A stretch of 64,000 bases of DNA, from assembly GCA_019633425.1 (NCBI GenBank), contig WSUB01000162.1:26517-90516 (forward strand), given 5' to 3'. How positions within the stretch are numbered: position 1 is the stretch's first letter; the number at the start of each line of letters is the position of its first letter. Below are positions 47,763-57,700 of this stretch, piece by piece. This DNA comes from Tulasnella sp. 424 (Eukaryota > Basidiomycota > Agaricomycetes > Cantharellales > Tulasnellaceae). A program made the position numbers and the translations under genes. The notes under the pieces are model-generated. The model worked only from the letters and a program-made list of their open reading frames with translations. It was not told the origin of the DNA and ran no database searches.

Positions 47763-49317
47763 ATGTCGAATATCTTTTTAAGCACAAGGCCTCCAGTCAC
47801 GGCATACGAAGCCGAAAAACTGAGAAGCCTCTCCAAATTCGTCCAGCAAAGCGATGTTGACATGTTCGAGATTCACGGCTACATTAGTCAAAGTACAGCC
47901 CAAAATCACACCTTAATTTACACAATTGACCAGGGAGGAAAGCTCGGTGCAAGGTAAGGAATCTAATTAGAATTTGCAGGACATGTGACAATTTTCTCCT
48001 TTTTTTTTGCTGATGTCAACCTCATAGTGTGCTTCCACTAGGCAATATGGACACAAAGTCACTCAGCGAGCTCTATGAGAGCATTGATCGGGCTGCTCCA
48101 GTAGTTGGTGGCGGTACTCGATGTGAAGTGAATCCCAGAACCCTACCACGCGATCGCTTCAGCTTGAATTTCAACCCACTCGAACTCGAGAATGTTGTTC
48201 TTCCTGCTATATCGGCCTTCTGCAAAACAGGGGTAGAAGCAAAACTCTACTCTCTGAGCGTGATGACTAAAGGTAAATAGCTCAGGAATAAAGCCTCGAA
48301 GCGTGCATCCTCACTGACCTTCACAGGTGATTGTTTCGGAACGACCACTAGCACCGATCATGAAGAGCGTAGAGACTACGTGGGCTCATTGGTCATCGGC
48401 ATTCCCACCGTCATAGACGGTGGGGAGCTGTTTCTCGCCAAAGACGATCGCAAGAGCACTATCAAAATAAGTGCGAAAGCAGAGGAGCAGGAACCCCCCG
48501 CTTCCTTTTGGGCATTCATCCCTCTGGGGGTTGAGTCTCGAGTCCAGCCAATCGCCTCTGGTTATCGGTTAACTCTGAACTACAAAGTTTTTGCAACAGG
48601 GGCCGTTCTGTACAAAGGCCCAACGAAGCAAGGATGGGTCGATGTAAAGGGACTAGAACTTTACAGGCATTTGGAAGATTTATTTCAAGACGAGGATTTC
48701 CTTTGGTCTGGAGGTTATGTTGCTATTCCATGTCAGTACGAATACCCGACATTGGAACTCAAGTCCTGGAGTGCGTCAGATCTCGGTAGTATCCTCAAAG
48801 GTGAACAGCGGAATACTTATACTTTGGGAAGAACATTTAAAATTAACATTGCTATGCCGGTCTAGGAAGTGACTACCTTCTCTGGAATGCATCGGGAGCG
48901 GTTGGCTATAGCCGAAGTATGGCGGTCGCCCGCAAGTTGTCGGTAGGCTTTGATCTATCCGACACCTTCTGGATCGAGGACAAGACTCTCAAGACTATCA
49001 GAGCCAGCGGAAGTAAAGTGTACCCGGTGGATGCGTTCAGTAGCTACAACCCCAACCTTGGAATCGCCCATCCCACTTCCAATTCGCTCAGGGGCCCTCC
49101 AAGCCACACCTTGCTAGAGAAGGGATGGAAAACAGATTTTCAAATCCTAGGAGAAGAATGCGATTCGATGCTCGAGATGCAGCTCATATGGGCTGCGGCT
49201 CCAACGGTTTGGTTCAAAGACGGCACAGTTCTTCAGGAGGGGGAGTCTACATGTTCAATTGTTCAATCGTACGTTTCGGCAGTAATAGTTTTGGAGGTTC
49301 CTGTATCTAGCGACTAA
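47763..49317 (+). CDS. oxygenase-fold paralogue lacking iron ligands (pair 1, copy B)
   Basis: Same family and intron positions as the divergent neighbour. Exons 47763-47953, 48028-48272, 48327-48800 and 48866-49317 sum to 1362 nt, 453 residues. It starts MSNIFLSTRPPVTAYEAEKL. The fold is recognisable: RFSLNFNPLELENVVLPAIS, VEAKLYSLSV, YVGSLVIGIPTVIDGGELFL, SFWAFIPLGVESRVQPIASG, YRLTLNYKVF. Where the enzyme has FKLHQDTPKG this protein has FGTTTSTDHE, and where it has DTEHEIL it has GVESRVQ. The His-x-Asp and distal His are therefore missing while the 2OG Arg (GYR) remains. It ends VIVLEVPVSSD. The open frame is intact over its whole length, so it is probably expressed as a non-catalytic protein, or one with altered chemistry. 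Confidence 0.78.
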
Positions 49318-49742
49318 AAGGCTGTTGGGCAACGATCCCCGGAAATACGTTTGGGTGTTTGGGCGTTCGCCTTCTGAGAGCGCGGTTTCTCCCCAGGTCC
49401 GCTGCAGGTACTTCAATACTGCGGCCTCCGTTTCTGAGATTGCTTGGCGACTGCTCAAATATGCCTTTGGCATGGATCGGTGCGGTGATAGAGGGATGAC
49501 GTGTCGGTTTGTGAACTTTTGCCCAATGAAGCTCGGTTTCTAATGAAACCATTGCCCGTTATCTTTTCTGAGCAAAGGAGTCCTGCCCAGATCCAGCTAC
49601 TGATGAGCCAGCCGTATGCTCTACAGTAAGGCGCATACCATTCTTGATTGGCCTCGGCAGCTGGACTGGGTGGACGTTTCAACGAGATGATGTGATTCTA
49701 CAGAGACCGGACAGAGAAATATTCAATTCTAGTCATGACATC
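49318..49742 (-). pseudogene. orphan 5' fragment of an A/C-type oxygenase gene
   Basis: At 49473-49375 (minus) the reading MPKAYLSSRQAISETEAAVL, KYLQRTWGE repeats the first 30 or so codons of the oxygenase copies (MSKAYLSSRQPISKTEAEVL in copy A). It then runs straight into the 3' flank of copy B, which is shared with the flank of copy D. The upstream side keeps some promoter sequence (for example CAGTAAGGCGCATACC, 49626-49641, matching the pair-2 promoter). No catalytic part remains. It is a remnant of a further pair. Confidence 0.75.
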
Positions 49743-51417
49743 CTATTCATTTGTTTCATGCTCCGCCCGACATCCAGAACCGTATGGTGGGATCTCTAAG
49801 ATCGTGACCGCGGAAACGTACGTATGGTCTCCCGAGGGCTCGTTTCCATACGAAGCAAAACTGCTTGTCTTGGTAAACCGACGGGGCCTGTCGACCCAGA
49901 TCAGATCCATCTCCAGCTGCAAATCGCAATGCTCCAAAAGCAGTTGAAATTTTTGCTGTTCCCCATCTACACAGATCGATTCTGGAAGACCATCCCCGAA
50001 TCCATTGGATGTAAAGCGATTAACGCCAGTACGTAGCTGCTATAATCGTCCACCGGATGACGCTCGGAAATTGCGTCCTCACTGGCAGAGGTTATCTTGA
50101 AGTTGAATATTGACTCTGGGATATCCGGCGGAAGCCATTTCATATCCATCAACGTGCAGTCTTCTTCGTCGTATCTGCCCCCATTTACGCTTTTATAAAC
50201 ACCTTTTGTGTATACCGGAATGCCAAACTGGCGCGCCGCATACACGAGGATCTGGTCACTGCCTGTTCTCCAGTAGAGACATGAGTACCGTCCGAAAAGG
50301 AAAGAATGGTGACAAGGAAGTGCTCACCTCTCAGCATGTCTGTAAGATGAGCGGAGAGTCGAACTAGAGGCATTGGATACTCATGGTTTGACGGAAATGC
50401 AAGTCGACCCCCATTTGGACGGAAATCCTTGGATTGCAGGACTTTTGACTTCAAATCGTGGAAGATAGGTCTGGAAGATACATCGAGTTTGGCGTTCAGC
50501 GGGGAGGGAATGAGTTTTTTGATGTGGGAGTGGTAGATATCATAAGCGATGGTGACCCTATGGCCGGACGTTACGGGCAGAATTTCATGCTCGATATCCC
50601 CGTAGAAGAAAACCCAAGGAGTATCGGCTTTACGTAGATCCTTCCGCCCGTCTGTACTCCAGTCGATGCTCCTTTCAAACTTGTAGCTTTTAAGCAACAG
50701 CTTGCCGCCTGAGTAGCGAGTCGGAAGTCCGATGAGCAAGGTGCCGATGTGATTTCTTCTCTTTGGTGTATCTTGATGTAACTTGAAGTGACCTCCTATA
50801 TCAGAGAAAATGATGAAGGATCAAATATCCCTCCTTAAGACGTTTACGCACCTGTAACGTATGAATTGAGCTTGTAGAGTTTGGCCCCGACCTCTACGCA
50901 GTCGAATGCAGAAAGTTCTCTTGATATCGCGCTCAGTATTCCAGATCCTTCGGCAAGCGGATCGAAGTTGAAGCCGAAGCGATCGGCTCGTATCTCTCGG
51001 GCCAGGCGGTAGGACTCGTCTCTGACCAGTTCATTTCCACGACCAAAATGAGCTGGTTCTCCATCCTGATGCAGCTCGTCGAGCATTTTTTCGTCTATCT
51101 GAAGGATGGGTACAACCCTTCGTTATTTATACATGCAAGGGCCAAGGCAATCGATTAGCTTTTTTGCACCGCGTGCTTGGATTGGAAATCAGGTTTTCGT
51201 ACTTTGCACTACGTGTGTCCGTACCATCTCCACCGCCGACTTCATACATGAGAAGCGGGGTTTCGACTCCAATGGAGCATAAATCTAGATTGCCTTGTAA
51301 AATGCGTTCATCCATGGCATCCATGTGCAGTCGGCCCCAGGACCGCTGCAGGTCCTTCAACACTGCGGCTTCGGTTTCCGAGATCGGTTGGCGACTGCTC
51401 AAAGAGTCCTCTGACAT
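49743..51417 (-). pseudogene. 2OG-Fe(II) oxygenase with a C-terminal frameshift (pair 2, copy C)
   Basis: Close paralogue of the gene at 47404-45772, with the same exon plan. It starts MSEDSLSSRQPISETEAAVL at 51417. Catalytic elements are intact: GGHFKLHQDTPK, GDIEHEILPVTSGHR and VTIAYDIY. After DDYSSY the segment at 50019-50032 is 4 nt shorter than in copy A, which shifts the frame. The reading then ends after about 20 foreign residues at 49967. The original C-terminal 90 codons remain recognisable in another frame (QLLLEHCDLQLEMDLIW, GSGCRAEHETNE). The core could still be made as a truncated protein, so inactivity is not proven. A stop visible near 51130 lies inside an intron and is harmless. 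Confidence 0.72.
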
Positions 51418-51782
51418 GGGAAATTTGGAGATGATAGAATGGAGGTAAACTTGAGGGGGTGGGGGGATGTTTGATTTTACGAAATCGCCCGCACGAATTT
51501 ATAACTCAGTTCAACAAACAAAACAAAACACAAAACATAATGTGTCCTTTGTCCATTCATCATTGTTCTTGTCCGAGCGAGCGAATTTTGTCCTTCTACT
51601 CGTCAGTGAGTGACTCCGGATCCAGAGTAAGGCGCACACTGCCCTGCGCCGTCAGTCCATATATATCCTCAGTCTTTTTTTTTTTGTCTCTAACTTTCAG
51701 GTCCATCAAGTAGATTTCTCATATTTTCTACACCGCAACACTCGCAGCTCTCTGAAGATCGAATCCTTCGATCTTAGCAGCC
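51418..51782. promoter_or_regulatory. bidirectional promoter of oxygenase pair 2
   Basis: 365 bp between divergent starts, recognisably similar to the promoter at 47405-47762: AACAAAACAAAACA, GAGCGAGCGAA, and CCGCAACACTCGCAGCTCTC before the D start. A T9-10 tract lies near 51677. Confidence 0.55.
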
Positions 51783-53352
51783 ATGTCGAACCTCTTTTTA
51801 AGCATCAGGCCTCCAGTCACACCGTACGAAGCCCAAAAACTGAGAAGCCTGCCCCAGATCGTCCAGCAAAGTGATGTTGATATGTTCGAGGTCCACGGAT
51901 ACATTCATGCAAATACAACTCAAAATCAGACCTTGATTTACACAGTTGACCAAGGAGGAAAACTCGGTGCAAAGTAAGGACTCGCCGAGCTTGCAGGACT
52001 TGTTGCCCTTCTCTCCCGTTTGCTGATTTCAACGTCAAAGGGTACTTCGACCAGGCGATACAGACACAAAATCACTCGGCGAGCTCTATGAGAGCATTCA
52101 CCAGGCTGCTCCGATAGTTGGTGGCGGTACCCGGGGTGAAATGGATCCCAGGAACCTACCACGCGATCACTTCAGCTTGAATTTCGACCCACTCGAACTC
52201 GACAACGGGATTCTTTCTGCCGTATCGGCCTTTTGCAAAACAGGGGCAGAAGCAAAGCTCTACTGTTTGAGCGTCATGGCTAAAGGTAGATACATCAGCT
52301 AAAACTGTTGAAGGGGTGCGTCTTAACCTCACTGGCGTTTGCAGGTGGTTGTTTCGAAACGACGGCGAACGCTGATCATGAAGCGCGTGGAGACTACGTA
52401 GGCTCTCTGACCATCGGCATTCCCACCATCTATGACGGGGGTGAGCTGCTTCTCGCGAAAGATGATCGGAAGACCACTATCAAGACAGGTGCAAAAGCAA
52501 AGAAGGAGAAAGCCCCCGGCTCCTTTTGGGCGTTCAACCCCCACTGGAGTCGAGTCTCGAGTTCAGCCGATTACCTCTGGGTATCGCCTAACTCTGAGCT
52601 ATAGAATATTCGCAACCGGAGCCGTCCTGTACAAAGTCCCAATGAAGCGAAAATGCATCGATGTAAAGGGACTAGACCTTTACAGGCATTTGTACAATTT
52701 ATTCCGGGACCCGAATTTTCTTTCGTCTGGAGGCTGTATTGCTATCCCATGTCAGTACGAATACCCGACATGGGATTTCGAGTACTCGAGAGCGGGGAAG
52801 CTGTGCAGTATACTCAGAGGTGAGAAGCGGGACGCGTATACTTTCGGGAAGAAAATTTGAACCTAACATGGTTACGCCCCTCTAGGAAGTGACTATCTTC
52901 TTTGGCATGCAGCAGGAGCGATTGATTATCGCCGAACTATGACGGCTGCCCGCAAGTTATCGGTTGACTTTGATCTATCCGACACCTTCTGGATCGAGGG
53001 CGAGACTCTCAAGAGTATCAGAGTCAACGGAGAGAAAGTGTACCCGGTGGATGCGTTCAGTAGCCACAACCCCGACCTTGGAATCGTCCATCTTACGTCC
53101 CATCAGCTCAAGAGCCCTTTAAGCTACGCCGTGCTGTCGAAGGGAACTGGTTTCGAACTCCTAGGAGAAGAATGCGATGCGATGTTCGAGATGGATCTAA
53201 TCTGGACTGCGGCTCCAACGGTCTGGTACAAAGACGGCACAGTTCTTCAAGATGGGGAGGAGGAGGAGGAGGAGGAGGAGGAGACGTGTTCTATTGTTCA
53301 ATCGTACGTTGCGGCTGTAATAGTCCTGGAGATTCCTGTACCTAGCAAGTAA
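51783..53352 (+). pseudogene. oxygenase-fold paralogue lacking iron ligands, frameshifted (pair 2, copy D)
   Basis: Close paralogue of the gene at 47763-49317, starting MSNLFLSIRPPVTPYEAQKL. It likewise lacks the ligands (FETTANADHE in place of FKLHQDTPKG). In SFWAFNP the run of five C at 52538-52542 carries one extra base compared with copy B. The frame shifts and stops at 52604 after SADYLWVSPNSEL. The old frame resumes beyond it (GVESRVQPITSGYRLTLSY) and continues through two more exons to EIPVPSK at 53352. A Glu run encoded by a GAG repeat lies near the end. It is either a recent pseudogene or an assembly error at the homopolymer. Confidence 0.72.
53253..53285 (+). repeat. GAG trinucleotide microsatellite
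   Basis: A run of GAG codons inside copy D encodes nine consecutive Glu, where copy B has only GESTC. It is a local replication-slippage expansion. Confidence 0.8.
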
Positions 53353-54777
53353 GAGACTGTTGGGCGACGATCCCCGGAAAATACGTTGGGTGTTCGGGCG
53401 GTACCTTCCCGACGTGTGGTCATCTGCCAGGAGGGAATCAAAGACGTTGGAAAGAAAGCATTCGCAAAATAGACATAGTGACATTGGCACCTTTGAGGCC
53501 TGTCGGAGAGTTCTTGGAGGGAAACATCGGTCTGGAGGACGCCCGGAGCGTAGTAATGGGGCTAATAAGGCTGTCGCTCGTTCGAAGTGCTCGAAGCGCG
53601 TGTCGGGGACTGTCGAGCACTCTGACTGGGTTAAAGCGGACGTGGTCGGATATAATGGACGCACATGCCGTCCTCTGGTCCGCTTGACGACTCAAACAGT
53701 GTTCCTTGACAGGTCGAGCTTCAATTCGCGTCGATTTCAGTTGCGTCTCAACGTAGATCTTTTGTAGTACTCGCTCAGGTGCTTGCAAAAGAATTTGTTA
53801 TGCACCCGCACGCCGCGGGAATAACGTTTCTAACCACGTCGTTGCAGCGTTGGACGGGGTAGTTTTACTGGCGTGACTCGAGCATTGATATCGAGTGATA
53901 TGCCGTTTGCATAAGCTAGAATGGTGACAGTGAGATTTCGGTGGATTGGGACACAAAGGTTTCGTAAAGTGCATCTAATGATAGTGCAGCGTGACTGGCA
54001 GAGGGAACGGAACACGTGTAGCGCCACAGTCGAGTGCAAATAGAACACGGGAACAATTTGATTTGGAGGGCCGTACTGCGGAGAGTTCTCATGAATAACG
54101 GGGATCCATGTGGGCTTGTCACGGCTGGTTATCGGATGACGAAAGAGGGACTGCCGGCTCGGTGTTCCCCTAGTACGACGGTGGCCGGGGATCGAATCGA
54201 CGGAAGTGATATCCCGGGCAAAAGAGTGTGGGATGCCGAGTAAGTGTCAGAGAGCGGCTTGGAATGCGGCCGGCATGGGTTGGATGGTTTCTTGGAACGG
54301 CAAAAGCTGCGTGGATGGAGTGTGGATTGTGGGCAGATAGCATCAAGGTTGAGGTATGTCCGAATAGCAACTCTCGGCGCCGCGCTCTCTTCACACAGCG
54401 TGTCGGTGGCGTCCCTCGCAGTAGCGAACCGAACGTCGGTCAGGCACAAAAAAGTATAAGCGGATGGAGAGACTTATGATACCCCTCAGCACGACCACCA
54501 GAACTAGCCATGCACTGCTAATAATTATCCCCATATCGTTTGAATATTAGCATTTGATAGTTGCTGTTGCTACCATGGTGCACATTCGTGTACAGACTCA
54601 TGATATTTCTTTGGGTTGGTGGCTGTGTCTAAGAAAAGAGCGAGGTGTCTGCGGTCCCTGTCTGTTTCTCTCGACCCCAACGTCATATTTGGCCAACCCC
54701 GTCCGCATTGCAATCACTCTCGCTCTCTTTCTCTCTCCCTCTCTACCCTTCCCTTGTACACCGTCACACACCCAACA
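53353..54777. other. 1.4 kb region without a supported gene
   Basis: The first 60 bp (GACTGTTGGGCGACGATCCC and on) matches the flank of copy B and marks the end of the duplicated segment. Beyond it there are only short open frames (for example 53360-53767 plus, 54449-54129 minus) with no family resemblance. The last 70 bp is a CTCTCT-rich leader for the tricalbin gene. Confidence 0.5.
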
Positions 54778-57700
54778 ATGGCAGACGTCGCTGCTGTCAA
54801 CCTCAGCAACGATCCAAAGGTACTCACTCATCGTCACTTCTATTTTTATCAGCCAGTTCTAATTTCAACCACGTCTCCTCCCTCCACGGCGTGTATTTTG
54901 GTAGGGTGTGCCCGTCATTGGCCCAAACGCGTTGACAGAGCAGAAAGCAGCAGAACACGCAGAGAACACTATAAATACCCTCAAGCCAATTGTAAAACCG
55001 TCAGAGGCTAAACGTACGCTCACTCTGAATACCCCGTCGATATACCTCTTTGCAGCCTGGTGCTCATCCATTGTCCTTCCCGCTCTTGCATGCATTTCCA
55101 TCTTCTTAATCATCACTCAGCCGTCGCTGTCGACGCAAGCAACGGTCACGCTCCTACTCCTACTATTACAATCAGTGACGCCGACACCGAGCCGCAGCTC
55201 CTCGACAAGTCCGGCAAGCAACAGAATGGCGTCGGCGCCCAAGCCACACCCTCCGCAACACCTCCCTCCGAGGCGGGAGATAACGTCAACGATGAGGACA
55301 AGGACCCCGCAACGGCCGCTCCCGGCTCAATGCCCACCCAACCCGTCGGTGAAGTCCCAGACTGGTTCTCCAATTCCAAGGTCGGATGGCGCCAAGTGAG
55401 CGGCATCGACGATCCAACTCCGACCGCCATTCAAGCAGAGAAGAACCTCATCCAAGCATGGCTCAACGACATGTACTACGGAGACTGGTACCACAACGCA
55501 GGAATCATCGTGTTCGCAGTCCTTGCCACCCACCTCGCGACCCTCCTCCGTATGGGCTTGGGTTGGATGTTCATCATCCTCGCCTTTTGCGCGACTTACT
55601 ACGCGAACAGCGTCCAGAGGTTCCGCACTCGAGCAAGGGAAGACATTCAACGCGAGCTCATGAAGAAGAGGCTCGTCCACACCGCAGAGTCTGCAGACTG
55701 GATGAACGAATTCCTCGAAAGGTTTTGGAAGATTTACGAGCCCGTCTTGAGCCAGTCAATCAAGGCCACCGTCGAACAAGTCCTCACGTATTCCACTCCA
55801 AGTTTCCTCGACTCCCTCAAGCTGGGAACTTTTACTTTCGGAAGCACCGCTCCTCACATCGTTTCAGGTACGTCGTCCTCTGGGCTGTGCTCGTGCCTTC
55901 GCTGAACCCTCACGATTTATGCCGCCAACAGTCAAGACCGATCCCTTCACGCCCGACGACACCATCCTGATGGAATGGGCCGTCAAATTCACTCCAACAG
56001 ACATGGAAAACATCACTCCAGCGCAGGCAAAGCTCAAGAGCAACCCAAAGGTAATGAACGTCTGGGAATTGCTTAGTGAAGATGTCCTCAACGGTCGACC
56101 ACATTTTAGATTGTTTTGGATGTCAAAGTTGGCAAAGGCCCCGCGGTAGCCACGCTTCCCATTTTGGTCGAGGATATGACATTTGCTGGCAAGATGAGGA
56201 TTAGGATGAAGCTCATGCAGACCTTTCCTCACATCAAGGTGCGCTTGCTATGCTGTCATTCGACGCGTTCGTTCGCTCAATAGCCAATTCGTGCCAGACC
56301 GTCGAAATGTCCTTCCTCGAAAAGCCAGCGTTCGATTACGTACTTAAGCCTATCGGGGGGGAGACGTTTGGTTTCGATATCGGAAATGTGAGTCTTGGTC
56401 GGCGAGAGTTCGACTTGCTGCTAAGCACCACTGGGCGTAGATTCCTGGCCTCTCTGCGTTCGTCCGCGAGACAATCCATTCCATCCTTGCTCCGATGATG
56501 TACGACCCTAACGGTACGTGTTTTTGGGTGGAACCGGGCTGGACTAGCCTGCTAATGGGTCGATTACGCAGTCTCCACCTTGAATCTTGAACAATTGCTC
56601 AGCGGCGCGCCAATTGGTGAGTTGATTTGTACCTTGTCAGCGCTGTACCCCTCTGATTACCAAGCTCGTCTTCAGATGCCGCTGTCGGTGTACTTCAAGT
56701 CCACGTCGTTTCGGGCAAAAACATCAAAGGCGGCAAGCTTGGCGGCGGAACTCCCGACCCCTACGTCAGCATATCCATCAACAACCGCGCTCAACTCGCT
56801 CGTACAGGGTTCAGACCCAGCACTGTCAACCCGCACTGGGGATCTACTCACTTTGTGATCCTCAACCAAGCGAACTTGAACGAGATATTGACTTTGTCGG
56901 TCATGGACCATAACGAGCACCGGTTAGCCCTTTCTTGTTGATCAGCACACCCACATTGAGACTGAGTGGTAACGGGGTCATTATAGGAAGGACACGTCTC
57001 TCGGCCAGGTCAACTTCGAGTTGAGTTCCATCTTGGAGGATGCGACGCAGGAAGGTCTCGTGAAGGAGATCATGCGAGACGGGAAGGAGCGTGGAGAGCT
57101 TCAGTTTGATCTGTAAGGTCGTGGTCACGATTTCTGTCTGAAAGTCGCTGACCTCGTTGGTACAGCTCGTACTTCCCGGTCATCAAACCTGCTATCGTCG
57201 ACGGAAAACCTGAACCTCTTCCAGAATCCAACGTTGGCATCTGTCGTCTTACTGTTCACCAAGCCAAAGACCTTGATCGTTCTCGCATCACCGATTTGAA
57301 TCCTCTCGCCAAAGTCTACCTCTCCGGTTCCAAGGTTCCGCAGGTTGCGACCCACACCGTCAAGCATACTCTCGCACCTGTCTGGGAAATTCCAACCCAA
57401 TTCCTTGTGCCGAACAAGAAGCACTCGACAGTAACTATCAAGGTGATCGACGAGAGGGATTTCTTGAAGGATCCTGTGATTGGCTACATGACCGCTCGAT
57501 TGGATGACCTTTTAACGGCAACTCAAAAGAGGGGCAGGGAGAATTGCTGGTGGACGTTGAGCGGTTGCAACACTGGGAGAGTAAGGATTAGTGCCGAGTG
57601 GAAGCCGCTGAACATGGCTGGCAGTCTTCAGGGCGCTGGCACCTACACCCCTCCCATCGGTCTGGTTCGGCTTTGGTTGGTCCATCTGCTCTCTCAAACA

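Noticed and set aside
51120..51140. Stop codon before the RRVVPI segment of oxygenase copy C
   Set aside because: It falls inside the first intron (donor GTACGA, acceptor before GGTTGTACCC), at the same position as the intron in copy A.
53360..53767. 135-codon open frame after oxygenase copy D
   Set aside because: It starts in flank sequence shared with copy B, is not open there, and resembles no family.
55386..55970. 194-codon Arg/His-rich frame over the tricalbin TM region
   Set aside because: It is an out-of-frame reading of the tricalbin exon, with the biased composition expected of a shadow.
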